Positions 34,739 through 44,304 of a DNA stretch of 64,000 nt are shown here, piece by piece. Each line of letters begins with the position of its first letter. Position 1 is the first letter of the stretch. Origin of the DNA: Chryseobacterium capnotolerans (GTDB lineage: Bacteria; Bacteroidota; Bacteroidia; Flavobacteriales; Weeksellaceae); contig NZ_CP065589.1 in NCBI RefSeq assembly GCF_021278965.1, positions 2,981,001-3,045,000 of the forward strand. The letters run 5' to 3'. The notes beneath the pieces were generated by a model. That model did no database searches. It was not told the DNA's origin and was given only the letters and a program-made list of their open reading frames with translations. The position numbers and the translations under genes were made by a program.

Positions 34739-36010
34739 ATGATAAAAAATACCTCTTTTTTAATAGTTTCTCTTTTCTTGATTTCATGTCACGGCATGAA
34801 AAACTATTCAACTTCTGCTTATCATAAAGTTCAAGATTCTTTAGATGTGGAAATCAACAAAATATATCTACAAGGAAATTTTAATGGTTTTTCAGTTGCT
34901 ATTGTTAATGATCAATCCACTCTTTATCAGAAAGGATTTGGCTTTTCAGATGTGAATGAAAAGAAACCTTACACCCTCAATACCATTCAAAATATTGCTT
35001 CTGTTTCTAAAACACTGGTTGGAATCGCTCTACTGAAAGCTCAGGAATTGGGTAAACTGAAATTGGATGATCCCATACAGAAGTATGTGCCATTTAAAAT
35101 TGTGAATCCTAATTTTCCTCAGAGCTCCATAACCATTAGCCAACTGGCTTCTCATACTTCTTCTATTCTGGATAATGAATTTTATTTATCTAAAAACTAT
35201 TTTCTAAAGCCAAACCAAAATCTGAATGGAGCAAAGCTTAATTTTGATGATGAACAGCTATTCAACCCTTCAGATTCTATCATTACAATGTCTGCTTTCT
35301 TAGAAAATGTTCTTGCAGAACATGGAAAATGGAATACTAACAGCTTTTCCTCTTATTCACCTGGAACGATGTATGAATATTCCAATGTAGGAACTGCTTT
35401 AGCCGCTTTTATTGTTGAACGAGCAACCGGACAGGAGTTTAGTATGTTTACCAAAGAATATATTCTGAAACCTTTACAAATGAATGATTCAGGATGGAAA
35501 TTTGAAGAGATTCAGTTGTCTAAATTCTCAAAGCTTTATGAAAATCCTAAAACGGTTCTGCCTTATTACCTTTCTGCTACTTACCCTGACGGAGGATTTA
35601 TCACCAATATTTCTGATTTAAGTAAATATTTAACTGAATTAATCAAAGGATACAATGGAAAAGGCACAATTTTGAGTCAGAAAAGCTATAAGGAATACTT
35701 TACTCCTCAATTGAGTGCCGCTAATTTTACTGAAAGAAATACACAAAATCCTTACAGCGAATCTTACAATGTTGGTATATTCATCGGATTTGGTTACACC
35801 GGTTATATCGGCCATACAGGAGGTGATCCAGGTGTAATGTCCATGCTGTTTTTTGATCCTAAAAACAACATGGGGAGAATTATGATCTTCAACACCAATT
35901 TTTCAGATAAGAAAGGGAATGATGCTTTTTATGGAATATGGAATGTGTTGGAGAAATATCAGATACTTTTGAATAAGAAAAATAATCAAAGTAATGATAG
36001 GCAATATTAA
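34739..36010 (+). CDS. Beta-lactamase-fold serine hydrolase lipoprotein
   Basis: A 423-residue class C/PBP4*-like serine hydrolase. The signal ends in FLISC (lipobox Cys17). The active-site tetrad S-x-x-K is Ser88-Val-Ser-Lys91 (NIASVSKTLVG), the YxN motif is in YEYSNVGTALAAF, and the third motif is GHTGGDPG. Such proteins act as D-amino peptidases, esterases or carboxypeptidases; beta-lactam resistance is not implied. Located in the periplasm or outer membrane. It stands alone, divergent from the PI-PLC gene. Confidence 0.87.
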   Translation: MIKNTSFLIVSLFLISCHGMKNYSTSAYHKVQDSLDVEINKIYLQGNFNGFSVAIVNDQSTLYQKGFGFSDVNEKKPYTLNTIQNIASVSKTLVGIALLKAQELGKLKLDDPIQKYVPFKIVNPNFPQSSITISQLASHTSSILDNEFYLSKNYFLKPNQNLNGAKLNFDDEQLFNPSDSIITMSAFLENVLAEHGKWNTNSFSSYSPGTMYEYSNVGTALAAFIVERATGQEFSMFTKEYILKPLQMNDSGWKFEEIQLSKFSKLYENPKTVLPYYLSATYPDGGFITNISDLSKYLTELIKGYNGKGTILSQKSYKEYFTPQLSAANFTERNTQNPYSESYNVGIFIGFGYTGYIGHTGGDPGVMSMLFFDPKNNMGRIMIFNTNFSDKKGNDAFYGIWNVLEKYQILLNKKNNQSNDRQY

Positions 36011-36046
36011 TAATGTAATTTAAAAATAAGTTCTAACTTTGTATTG

Positions 36047-36635
36047 ATGAAAGAGAAAAATCTTTACATAATTTCAGGTTGTAATGGAGCTGGAAAAACT
36101 ACAGCATCATTTACTATACTACCTGAAATTCTAAATTGTAAAGAAATTTGTCAATGCAGATGAAATTGCAAGAGGATTATCCCCTTTTCAACCTGAAAAA
36201 GTTGCTTTTGAAGCTGGTAGAATAATGCTTTCCCGAGTTGATGAACTTTTAAAAATTGGCGAGAATTTTGCTTTTGAAACTACATTAGCTTCCAAAATTT
36301 ATAAACAGAAAATTTTAATTGCTAAACAAAAAGGTTACAATACTTCTCTATTATTTTTTTGGCTAAAAAATATTGAGTTAGCAAAGGAAAGAGTAAAAAG
36401 TAGAGTTAGAGAAGGTGGACATAATATTCCTGAAGATATAATTGAAAGGAGATATTTAGGTGGAATATTAAATTTATTTGATATTTATTTTTTAATTGTA
36501 GATCAAGTACTGATTTTTGATAATTCTGAAGGAAAACCTATTCTTGTTGCTGAAAAAAATATAAATGAAGATATTGTTATTTACCACAATGAAAAATTCA
36601 ATGAAATAAAAGATTATTATAACAAAAGAAGATAG
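36047..36635 (+). pseudogene. Zeta-toxin-like P-loop kinase, frameshifted
   Basis: A predicted 190-residue AAA/zeta-type ATPase. From ATG 36047 the frame has Walker A SGCNGAGKTT then stops; removing one A at 36144-36146 continues as EFVNADEIARGLSPFQPEKVAFEAGRIM into the frame from 36225 with FETTLASKIYK, KERVKSRVREGGHNIPEDII and a Lys/Arg end. FVNADEIA, FETTLA and RVxxGGHNIP are the typical motifs of this Bacteroidota zeta-like group, which includes toxin kinases. It is very AT-rich. A small ORF follows directly. Whether it is a toxin is inference. Confidence 0.75.
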
Positions 36636-36766
36636 AACTGAAAGAAAAATAAAGATCTTAAAAGGACTTGAAAAAAGCTTACGAAGAAATGCTTGATTTT
36701 AAAAGAAAAAGCAACAGTGAAATTATCGTTATTAAGGACAATAAAATTGTAAAAATAAAACCTTAA
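36610..36766 (+). pseudogene. Small ORF after the zeta-like ATPase (possible antitoxin-like partner)
   Basis: Reading through from about 36614 gives IIITKEDRTERKIKILKGL, and after adding one A at 36671-36676 continues KAYEEMLDFKRKSNSEIIVI then KDNKIVKIKP to TAA 36764-36766. The Lys/Glu-rich helix plus C-terminal strand resembles small antitoxin-like partners. No clear ATG is present at the expected start, so the 5' end is unresolved and the call is tentative. Confidence 0.4.
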
Positions 36767-36776
36767 ATATTAAATG

Positions 36777-36805
36777 AAAAAGAGAAGCTATTGAGCTTCT
36801 CTTTT
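36777..36805. terminator. Bidirectional intrinsic terminator
   Basis: AAAAGAGAAGCT and GCTTCTCTTTT form a stem around ATTGA, shared by the zeta-like locus (+) and gldG (-). Confidence 0.85.
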
Positions 36806-36812
36806 ATTATTT

Positions 36813-38483
36813 CTATCCAAATTTCTTCTTTCTAAGCCAGAAGAATAATCCTCCGATAAGACCAATAACCATCAATGGGAGCAATAAATTCAGCCATTGC
36901 CAGTTGGTTTTCTCTTCTTCTATTCTGTGTCTGTCGAGAAGTCTTTCTTCGATATTTCGGTTTCTCAATTCCATCAAATTGCTGTCATCCAAGAGATAGT
37001 CTAAAGCATTTCTAAGAAACTGCTCATTTCCAAACTGTTCATTCGTCAGCATATCTACTCCTAATGGAAGCGGTTTTCCTTTGATGACTTTATTACGTCC
37101 TATATCTCCGTCTGCAATCACGATCATTTTATTTTCAGGACTTTCTGCTTTAAAGCCGGGATACGATTTTCTTTCAATCCTTGAAGCGTATGCTGAATTA
37201 AATTTCCCTTCCAATGCTACGGCAAAGATCTTCGGAGTGCTTGGTTTCTCCATTTGTCCAAGACTGTCTACAGTGGCAATTTCTTTCAAATCAACATAAT
37301 TCGGAACCTGTTTTAGCAATGTTCTTTCACTGGATTCGAAAAGAACTTTTGTTTTAATATTCTTTCTTCCACCCAATGTATCAATAGAAGTCGGGAATTC
37401 AAATTTTACAGGGTTGATATTTCTGGTAATCGGGTTATTATTTTCAGCAATTCCAAGAGGAAAATAAGGCCAAGGCAGACTTGTAAACTGAGGGTTTCCA
37501 CTTACCTCTCCTGTTACCAGCTTCAGCAGTGCATATTTCTTTACATCCTTCACCAATGCATTATTGATTCTTAATCCGTAATTGAAAAAGAAATCAGTCA
37601 TATTGATATCCACCGGGAAAGGCATTACTTTTTTAGATCTTGTCAGGGTATCCATTTCAGCATTTACAGCATCAATCATCCAAAGCGTTTTCCCGCCATT
37701 CATAATATATTGGTCAAGGATTACTTTCTCGTTATCTGTAAAGGCTTTTCTTGGTTTTGCAATGACTAAAGCACTCATCTGCTTCAATAAAGGCATGTCT
37801 TCAATACTAAGTTCCACCTGATTTTTAGGAATAATAGGACCAGCATCATAATTCTCTAATGCTAATTGCATGAATCCCTGGAACTCATCCGGACTTAATT
37901 CATCCTGATTGATCAGCACTCCTACTTTTTTCCTTTTATCAGTAGCAATATTTTTGATATTTGAAACCAGATTGTATTCCAATCCTTCAATAGATCTGGT
38001 AAGCTGCTGATCTGCATCTATTCCTGTCTGCTGTACAATCAAAGGAAGAGAAACTCCTGTTTTATTATACCTGATCACAGCATACGGATAAATGGTGATC
38101 TGAGTGAATTTTCCATCCTTAGAATCCGGCAGATAAGATGCCTGCATTCCCATCGCAGCTAAACTGTCTTCCGGGATTTTAGGTCTTAATGGATCGATGA
38201 ACTTGAAATCAATTTTTGGATTAATTTTTCTGAATTCTTCCAGCATGAATTTCGTTTCTCCCTGAAGCTGTTTAAAGCTTGCCGGAAAATCACCTTCAAG
38301 ATAAACCTCTACAGTCAAAGGCTTTTTAACGGATTCCAGTACTTTAATGGTATTCTCAGAAAGGGTATATCTTTTTTCTTTTGTTAGGTCTAGTCTTATT
38401 CCTGAATAGGTAAGAATAATAACCAAAGGGATAATCGCAATTAAGAAAATTCCCAACGGAGATTTAGCATTGATCTTCTTCAT
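36813..38483 (-). CDS. gldG: Gliding motility ABC transporter component GldG
   Basis: A 556-residue inner-membrane protein: an N-terminal TM (about 10-28), a large periplasmic part (TLSENTIKVLESVKKPLTVEVYLEGDFPASFKQLQGETKFMLEEF start, ABC_transp_aux type) and a C-terminal TM (LNLLLPLMVIGLIGGLFFWLRKK). It matches GldG, which with GldF and GldA forms an ABC complex needed for gliding in Flavobacterium. It starts 3 nt after gldF, so the two form an operon. No gldA was found in this window. Confidence 0.93.
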   Translation of the reverse strand: MKKINAKSPLGIFLIAIIPLVIILTYSGIRLDLTKEKRYTLSENTIKVLESVKKPLTVEVYLEGDFPASFKQLQGETKFMLEEFRKINPKIDFKFIDPLRPKIPEDSLAAMGMQASYLPDSKDGKFTQITIYPYAVIRYNKTGVSLPLIVQQTGIDADQQLTRSIEGLEYNLVSNIKNIATDKRKKVGVLINQDELSPDEFQGFMQLALENYDAGPIIPKNQVELSIEDMPLLKQMSALVIAKPRKAFTDNEKVILDQYIMNGGKTLWMIDAVNAEMDTLTRSKKVMPFPVDINMTDFFFNYGLRINNALVKDVKKYALLKLVTGEVSGNPQFTSLPWPYFPLGIAENNNPITRNINPVKFEFPTSIDTLGGRKNIKTKVLFESSERTLLKQVPNYVDLKEIATVDSLGQMEKPSTPKIFAVALEGKFNSAYASRIERKSYPGFKAESPENKMIVIADGDIGRNKVIKGKPLPLGVDMLTNEQFGNEQFLRNALDYLLDDSNLMELRNRNIEERLLDRHRIEEEKTNWQWLNLLLPLMVIGLIGGLFFWLRKKKFG

Positions 38484-38486
38484 ACT

Positions 38487-39215
38487 CTACTTCTTTTTGT
38501 TAATAAAATGATTAGACAATACTAATGACGCACTGATGGTCAGAATAAAATAAGCTACATCTTTCAGATCTATAAGACCTCTTGTAAACCCAAGGAAATG
38601 TTGGTAAAACCCTATATTCTGAAGGATAAAATCTGCTCCGCCTAATAATTTATAGCTAGCCAGCTGCTCGATTCCGAAATACATAATAAAGCACATGAAA
38701 ACGCCTAGCAGATAAGCCATGATCTGGTTCTGTGATAATGAAGAAGCTAAAATTCCGATTCCTGAAAAACCTGCGATTAAAATAATCAGTCCAATATAAC
38801 TTCCAAAGGTCATTCCCAAATCAATATTGCCTTCCGGAACTCCAAGAACATAGACCGTGTAAAGGTAAACTAGAGACGGTATCAGGCATAAAATACCTAC
38901 AATCCATACAGACAGGAATTTTCCTGTTACCAGTTCTGAAACTTTTAATGGCTGTGAAAACAACCAATTTAGAGTTCCTGTTTGTTGCTCTTCAGCAAAA
39001 GTTTTCATGGAAAGTGCCGGAATAATGAACATTAAAAGCCATGGGACCAACACAAAATAGCTTTGCAGCGAAGCTGCCCCGATCTCAAAAATATTAGAAT
39101 CGTTGTCGAAAAAGAACAAAAATAGAGTCCCTATTAAACTGAAAGCGGCAATAATCACCCACGCACTCCAGTTTCCAAAGTAACTCCAAAGTTCTTTCTT
39201 TAAAATTGCAATCAT
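38487..39215 (-). CDS. gldF: Gliding motility ABC transporter permease GldF
   Basis: A 242-residue ABC-2 type permease with six hydrophobic segments. It has the typical start (AILKKELWSYFGNWSAWVIIAAFSLIGTLFLFFF) and SMKTFAEEQQTGTLNWLFSQPLKVSELVTGKFLSVW in the cytoplasmic loop. Works with GldG and an ATPase. Gliding itself is absent in most Chryseobacterium, so the complex may serve envelope or T9SS functions; that is inference. Confidence 0.93.
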   Translation of the reverse strand: MIAILKKELWSYFGNWSAWVIIAAFSLIGTLFLFFFDNDSNIFEIGAASLQSYFVLVPWLLMFIIPALSMKTFAEEQQTGTLNWLFSQPLKVSELVTGKFLSVWIVGILCLIPSLVYLYTVYVLGVPEGNIDLGMTFGSYIGLIILIAGFSGIGILASSLSQNQIMAYLLGVFMCFIMYFGIEQLASYKLLGGADFILQNIGFYQHFLGFTRGLIDLKDVAYFILTISASLVLSNHFINKKK

Positions 39216-39279
39216 AGTTTTTTAGTAAGATGTAAAAAGTAAAAAAGTATAAGACCCACTTATTCTTTTACTTAAACAA

Positions 39280-39831
39280 TTATTTGTTTTTTTTATTCTT
39301 ATTAACAAGTTTTACAGTCATCATAATCAGAAATACAAGAACGAAAAATCCTGTAATTAATTGCCACCAATATTCAATTGCCATAGATTTCAGGATTACA
39401 GTAAACACTACAAGAAACAAAATAAATGTAGCAATTTCATTGGCCTGCCTAAGTTTGATGTTGGCTGTTTCCAACGTATTTCCGTTCAATGCTTTTAGTT
39501 TCAACACCTTTTTCCAGCACCAATAGTGATATATGGCTAGCCCAATCAGGAAAGTCAGCTTTAAATGAAACCATCCCATTTTCATTAGACCCGGATTCAG
39601 AAAAATCATAACCAGTCCGCATACTGCCATGATAACTCCCGCAGGCACGGTGATAATATTCCACAGCCTTCTGGCCATAAATGTATACTGCTCCCTCAGA
39701 ATTTTCTTTTTTTCTTCAGAAAATTCATCAGTATCCTTATAGTAAACAAAGAGTCTTACGAGATAAAAAATTCCCGCAAAATAACTTACCATAAAAATAA
39801 TGTGCAGCGCTTTGATGATTGTGTAAAGCAT
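39280..39831 (-). CDS. hemJ: Protoporphyrinogen oxidase HemJ
   Basis: A 183-residue membrane protein of the HemJ (UPF0093) family, which oxidises protoporphyrinogen IX in heme synthesis. Four to five TM segments. Conserved patterns: KALHIIFMVSYFAGIFYLVRLFVYY with the heme-ligand His near the N-terminus, the ARRLWNIITVPAGV helix, WFHLKLTFLIGLAIYHYW, and LRQANEIATF. It may use heme as cofactor. Separated from gldF by 64 nt on the same strand. Confidence 0.9.
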   Translation of the reverse strand: MLYTIIKALHIIFMVSYFAGIFYLVRLFVYYKDTDEFSEEKKKILREQYTFMARRLWNIITVPAGVIMAVCGLVMIFLNPGLMKMGWFHLKLTFLIGLAIYHYWCWKKVLKLKALNGNTLETANIKLRQANEIATFILFLVVFTVILKSMAIEYWWQLITGFFVLVFLIMMTVKLVNKNKKNK

Positions 39832-39945
39832 TCAGAAAAAATTAACAGCAAAGATAAGCTTATTATATAATTTTTAAAAATAATTTTCTTTTGATCAGGA
39901 AAAGCTACTATTCAGATCAAAAGTCTTTAAAAAATACAGTTATAT

Positions 39946-39992
39946 AAAAAAATGCTTCGGCTCGGGGCGGCAAAGCCGCCCGAGCCGAAGCC
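39946..39992 (-). terminator. GC-rich intrinsic terminator of kbl
   Basis: GCTTCGGCTCGGGGCGGC and GCCGCCCGAGCCGAAGC pair over about 17 bp with one bulged G and an AAA loop; on the minus strand it is followed by a T run (39947-39953). Its GC content is far above the surroundings. Confidence 0.85.
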
Positions 39993-40023
39993 TATATTTC
40001 ATTGATCGTATTCAATTCAGAAA

Positions 40024-41220
40024 TTAAGAGATCACTCCCAATTCTTTTCCTACCTTTTCAAAAGCAGCAATTGCTTTATCCAAATGTTCTTTGGTATGAG
40101 CCGCAGATAACTGAACTCTGATTCTTGCTTTTCCTTTTGGTACCACCGGATAGAAAAATCCAATTACGTAGATTCCTTCGTCCATTAATTTTTCTGCCAT
40201 TTTCTGAGAAAGTGGTGCGTCATACAGCATTACCGGAACAATAGCAGCATCTCCATCAGGAATATCAAAACCTTTCGCTTTCATTTCTGCTCTGAAATAC
40301 TCTGCATTTTCCATTACCTTATCACGAAGTGAAGTATCATCAGAAATCATATTTAGCACCTTCAAAGCAGCACCCACTATTCCTGGTGCTAATGAATTGG
40401 AAAATAAATAAGGACGAGAACGTTGTCTCAACATATCGATGATCTCTTTTTTACCGGAAGTAAATCCTCCTAAAGCTCCACCTAAAGCTTTTCCTAATGT
40501 AGAAGTAATAATATCTACTCTCCCCATTACTTCATTAGCCTCATGAGTTCCTCTTCCTGTTTTTCCAATAAAGCCTGTTGCATGAGAGTCATCAACCATT
40601 ACCAAAGCATCATACTTGTCCGCAAGGTCACAAACTCCTTTTAGGTCTGCAACAATACCATCCATTGAGAAAACCCCATCCGTTACGATAATTTTGAAAC
40701 GGTGATTTTTTTCTGAGGCAGCAATTAACTGAGCTTCAAGATCAGCCATATTATTATTCTTATAACGATATCTTGCCGCTTTACAAAGACGCACACCATC
40801 AATAATTGAAGCGTGGTTCAGTTCATCTGAAATAATAGCATCTTCTTCTGTAAATAAAGGTTCAAAAACACCTCCATTGGCATCAAAAGCCGCAGCATAA
40901 AGAATCGTATCTTCAAGTCCTAAGAAATCAGCGATTTTTTTCTCCAAATCTTTGTGAATATCCTGAGTTCCACAGATAAAACGTACAGATGACATTCCGT
41001 AACCGTGAGACTGGATCATATCCTGAGAAGCCTTCATTACCTCCGGATTGTTGGATAATCCAAGATAATTATTGGCACAAAAGTTCAAAAGCTTTTTCCC
41101 GTTGGCTTCAATTTCTGCACTTTGTTGAGAAGTGATGATTCTTTCTCTTTTGAAAAGACCGTCATTCTCAATATTTTGAAGTTCGTTCTGTAAATGTTGA
41201 AGATATTTTTCAGAAATCAT
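40024..41220 (-). CDS. kbl: Glycine C-acetyltransferase (2-amino-3-ketobutyrate CoA ligase)
   Basis: A 398-residue PLP enzyme of the alpha-oxoamine synthase family. It converts 2-amino-3-oxobutyrate and CoA to glycine and acetyl-CoA in threonine breakdown. Motifs: [51 protein letters not shown], and the PLP lysine in [16 protein letters not shown]. The SVRFICGTQ and chain length favour Kbl over KAS/BioF or SPT, though sphingolipid-making relatives exist in this phylum. No tdh gene is adjacent. Ends in a strong terminator. Confidence 0.92.
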   Translation of the reverse strand: MISEKYLQHLQNELQNIENDGLFKRERIITSQQSAEIEANGKKLLNFCANNYLGLSNNPEVMKASQDMIQSHGYGMSSVRFICGTQDIHKDLEKKIADFLGLEDTILYAAAFDANGGVFEPLFTEEDAIISDELNHASIIDGVRLCKAARYRYKNNNMADLEAQLIAASEKNHRFKIIVTDGVFSMDGIVADLKGVCDLADKYDALVMVDDSHATGFIGKTGRGTHEANEVMGRVDIITSTLGKALGGALGGFTSGKKEIIDMLRQRSRPYLFSNSLAPGIVGAALKVLNMISDDTSLRDKVMENAEYFRAEMKAKGFDIPDGDAAIVPVMLYDAPLSQKMAEKLMDEGIYVIGFFYPVVPKGKARIRVQLSAAHTKEHLDKAIAAFEKVGKELGVIS

Positions 41221-41323
41221 TTTTAGTAATTTTTTAGATGTGCTAATTTACTAAAAAGGCAGTAAAATAAAACCTTTTCTCTCCTTAATTCTAAAATTTG
41301 ATCTTTAACTTCATTTTTAACAC

Positions 41324-41353
41324 TATTAGTCTACTGATTTAGTAGGATAATAT
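41324..41353 (+). promoter_or_regulatory. Candidate Rrf2-type operator, cupin-like gene
   Basis: Core CTACTGATTTAGTAG followed by GATAATAT; 28/30 identical to the minus-strand sequence at 30381-30410. It directly precedes the -7 box TATATTTG (41355-41362). Confidence 0.6.
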
Positions 41354-41354
41354 T

Positions 41355-41362
41355 TATATTTG
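41355..41362 (+). promoter_or_regulatory. -7 promoter box of the cupin-like gene
   Basis: TATATTTG, an exact TAnnTTTG, 16 nt before the ATG at 41379 and one base after the Rrf2-like operator. Confidence 0.55.
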
Positions 41363-41378
41363 TTTAAAATTTCTGAAT

Positions 41379-42296
41379 ATGCAATTGATTCCGGTAAAGA
41401 AAACAAAGAAACTCATTTCAAGAAGCTTTATAAATAACCACATGAAACCTCAGATTCCTATTATTATCGAAGACTTTGTAGATCCTGAAAGCCCGGCTTT
41501 CAAAAAGTGGAACTATGAATATTTCAAGGAAATAGCAGGCAGTCAAAAAGTAGATATCTACGGCAGTGAAATGGATTCTATGGACAGAGTGGCCAGCCAG
41601 CCTATTGCACAGACTACTTTCTCTGAGTATCTTGACCTGATAGACTCCACTCCTACTGAGCATCGATTATTTTTATTTAATTTACTCAGTATAAAGCCTG
41701 AACTGAAAAATGATCTCATCTATAACGATGTTACGAATGGTAAAATATTAAAATGGCTGCCGTTTATGTTCTTCGGAGGTCAGGGCTCTGCTACCCGAAA
41801 TCATATTGATATTGACATGTCTCATGTTTTCATCACCCAGTTCGAGGGAATTAAAAGAATCTGGCTTTTCCCTTGGGAACAATCTGATCTTATGTATAAA
41901 TTACCTTATAATTTCCATAGTCTGCCTAATATAAAAACTCCGGACTACAGACAATATCCTGCGTTACTCTATTTAAATGGATATGAAGCGGTCCTACATC
42001 CTGGTGAAACACTTTATATTCCTTCCGGATGGTGGCATTATATACAGTATGAAACCGGAGGATATTCTGTATCGGTAAGGGCATTACCTTCAAGTTTTCT
42101 TGAAAAATGGCGTGGCTTTAAAAACCTGGTCATTACAAGAAATTTTGATAATATTATGCGAAATATCTTTAAAGAAAAATGGTTCAGGTATAAGGTCAAA
42201 GCAGCAAAGAGAAGAGGTACGAAAGCTTTCAAAAAACAAAAAGCTTTCTCATCTGAAAGCTTTTTATATTCTGTTATGTATAAACTTAATCTTTAA
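41379..42296 (+). CDS. JmjC/Cupin_8-like protein
   Basis: A 305-residue cytoplasmic protein of the cupin-like (JmjC-related) family, which are Fe(II)/2-oxoglutarate oxygenases. The likely metal ligands are in RNHIDIDMSHVF (H-x-D) and HPGETLYIPSGWWHYIQ (distal His); GYSVSVRALPSSFLEKW closes the cupin and a basic tail (VKAAKRRGTKAFKKQKAF) follows. It may hydroxylate a protein or tRNA-linked target; none is proven. The C-terminal end overlaps the M1 peptidase gene by 11 nt, tail to tail. A sulfur-type operator lies upstream. Confidence 0.8.
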   Translation: MQLIPVKKTKKLISRSFINNHMKPQIPIIIEDFVDPESPAFKKWNYEYFKEIAGSQKVDIYGSEMDSMDRVASQPIAQTTFSEYLDLIDSTPTEHRLFLFNLLSIKPELKNDLIYNDVTNGKILKWLPFMFFGGQGSATRNHIDIDMSHVFITQFEGIKRIWLFPWEQSDLMYKLPYNFHSLPNIKTPDYRQYPALLYLNGYEAVLHPGETLYIPSGWWHYIQYETGGYSVSVRALPSSFLEKWRGFKNLVITRNFDNIMRNIFKEKWFRYKVKAAKRRGTKAFKKQKAFSSESFLYSVMYKLNL

Positions 42297-44217
42297 TGAA
42301 CTTAATATACTTTCCGTTCACAGTAATCACATAGGCTCCAGGAATCAGTTCACCAATCTGTATCGCTTTTCCTGGTTGATAAATAGCTTTTCGCACCAAT
42401 TTTCCATCAATAGCATGAATAGAAAATTCTGTTGGTTTGTCTATTCTTTTTAAGTAAAGTTCATTTTTTGCCGGATTAGGATATAAATCAAAGCCCTCCA
42501 TTTCTGCAGATGATACATGTAAAGTATTATCCTGAACCACAATAGAATTATTTTCCAGAATTTGATGTTCATAATTAAACTCAACACTCGCTATAGGAAA
42601 CGATATATTTTCAGCAAAATATTGATTGTTAGAAGTATTATTCAGTACCAAATAAGCCGTTTGCCCACCTGTTCCATTTACTTTTACAGGCAGAGGCATC
42701 TCAAAAAAGCTGACTGTAGGACTGCTCTGGGTCTGGGAAACAACAAACCCTATCTGATTTCCCGCTTGCTTCCACTTTATCATATAGGTTGGATATCCTT
42801 CTCCATAAATCCAGTCTTTAAAAAATTCTGTAAAATCTTTTCCGGTAGACTGAAGTAAAGAACTATTAAAATCTGCCGTTCTCACATAGTTGTAGGCCAA
42901 AGCAGGTCTTCCATGATAATCTTTAAGTGCCTGATAAAAAACATCATCACCTAAGATCCATTTTATCATCCTTAAAGCATAACCTCCTTTTGCATAAGAC
43001 AACCTGCTGTCAAAAATTCTGTAGATATTATTTAATCCCGAATCGGGAACATAAATAGCTCCATCTACAGTATTGGTAATTAAATCTGTTTGATTGACAA
43101 GATAATTCATAAACTCATCATGAGTCATAATCAGTTTTTCATTGGCAATGTGTTCACCAAAAGTTGCAAAACCTTCATTCAGCCATATATCATTCCATGC
43201 TCCACAAGTTACTTTATCTCCAAACCATTGATGAGCAAGTTCATGGGCAATCAGAGACTTAGTCCAACCACTCATGGAAGACATGGTCTGATGTTCCATT
43301 CCACCTCCATTAAGGTATTCCATATGCCCATATTTTTCATTCCGGAAAGGATAAGGTCCCAAATACGTTTCAAAAATATCCATTACTTGTTTTGTCCATT
43401 CAATATTGGATATTTTTACCGGATCTCCGGCTGTTGATGGATAAATATAATTAACAAATGGAAAAGGAGGGTTTCCAATGGTGCTATTCATTTTTGCAAA
43501 GTTTGTAATAGATAGCGCGACAAGATAAGCAGTAGTAGGATACATTGTTCTCCAGAAAGTCAGTTTTTTTCCGGTTGTTGCCGAAATGATTTCAGACATC
43601 AATTTTCCGTTGGCTGCTACACTATATTGTGATGGTGTGGTGATTTTAAAATCAAATTTCTCAATCTTATCATTTAGACTTTGTTTGGTAGGAAACCAAT
43701 CCTGTGCCCCATAAGGTTCATTTAAAGTGGAGAAAACAGGTATATTAGGTCCCTGAGTTCCAATCTTCACCGTATTGTTTGCCGGAGCTCCCGAATAATG
43801 AATGGTTAATGAATCCAAAACATTGGCTGATAGAGAGGTCGGAAAATCAATTTTAATCTCCTGGGTAGAAAGCTGCTGAAATGGGAGATTGCTGCCATGG
43901 TATTGTACCTGGGAAACCGTTAGAAGATTGGTAAGATCAAAATAAATACTTCCCAAATTCTGATTGGGTTTGAAATGCGAAGTCACAGATCCGGAAATAT
44001 AATATACAGCAGGATCAATATCTATGTCCATTCTCTGATATTGTAAATCGTAATTCAGAGTATTCGGATTCACACTTCCAATTCCCATTTTTTGGGTGAA
44101 GGATTTCATTTCTTTTTCAGCCAATCCTTTCATTTCAATATGCTGATAATCCTGTTTTTGACTATAAACCTGCTGAGTAATTAACAAACTCAGCACCAGA
44201 AGGTAAATTTTTTTCAT
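42286..44217 (-). CDS. T9SS-secreted M1-family metallopeptidase
   Basis: A 643-residue secreted aminopeptidase. ATG 44217 gives the signal MKKIYLLVLSLLITQQVYSQ, so it is chosen over ATG 44265. The M1 core has GGGMEHQTMSS (GxMEN-like), zinc motif HELAHQWFGD and WLNEGFATFGEH with the third ligand. The usual C-terminal helical domain is replaced by a T9SS type A sorting domain (FDLYPNPAKNELYLKR...FSIHAIDGKLVRK...LIPGAYVITVNGKYIKFIKD). It should hydrolyse peptides outside the cell. Confidence 0.92.
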   Translation of the reverse strand: MKKIYLLVLSLLITQQVYSQKQDYQHIEMKGLAEKEMKSFTQKMGIGSVNPNTLNYDLQYQRMDIDIDPAVYYISGSVTSHFKPNQNLGSIYFDLTNLLTVSQVQYHGSNLPFQQLSTQEIKIDFPTSLSANVLDSLTIHYSGAPANNTVKIGTQGPNIPVFSTLNEPYGAQDWFPTKQSLNDKIEKFDFKITTPSQYSVAANGKLMSEIISATTGKKLTFWRTMYPTTAYLVALSITNFAKMNSTIGNPPFPFVNYIYPSTAGDPVKISNIEWTKQVMDIFETYLGPYPFRNEKYGHMEYLNGGGMEHQTMSSMSGWTKSLIAHELAHQWFGDKVTCGAWNDIWLNEGFATFGEHIANEKLIMTHDEFMNYLVNQTDLITNTVDGAIYVPDSGLNNIYRIFDSRLSYAKGGYALRMIKWILGDDVFYQALKDYHGRPALAYNYVRTADFNSSLLQSTGKDFTEFFKDWIYGEGYPTYMIKWKQAGNQIGFVVSQTQSSPTVSFFEMPLPVKVNGTGGQTAYLVLNNTSNNQYFAENISFPIASVEFNYEHQILENNSIVVQDNTLHVSSAEMEGFDLYPNPAKNELYLKRIDKPTEFSIHAIDGKLVRKAIYQPGKAIQIGELIPGAYVITVNGKYIKFIKD

Positions 44218-44246
44218 ATATAGAAATATTGTCGTATTCAAATATA

Positions 44247-44281
44247 AAAAAAACCTCTTAATCATTGATTAAAAGGTTTTT
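44247..44281 (-). terminator. Intrinsic terminator after dacB
   Basis: Reading on the minus strand, AAAACCT/AGGTTTT arms with an inner TTAATC/GATTAA pair form a hairpin followed by a T run (44246-44252 region). It lies between the dacB end (44305) and the M1 peptidase start. Confidence 0.65.
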
Positions 44282-44304
44282 ATAATATATAAAACAAATA
44301 GGTT

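Noticed and set aside
34739..36010. Serine hydrolase as an antibiotic-resistance beta-lactamase
   Set aside because: SxxK, YxN and HTG motifs define the wide class C-like hydrolase family; nothing specific for beta-lactam hydrolysis is visible.
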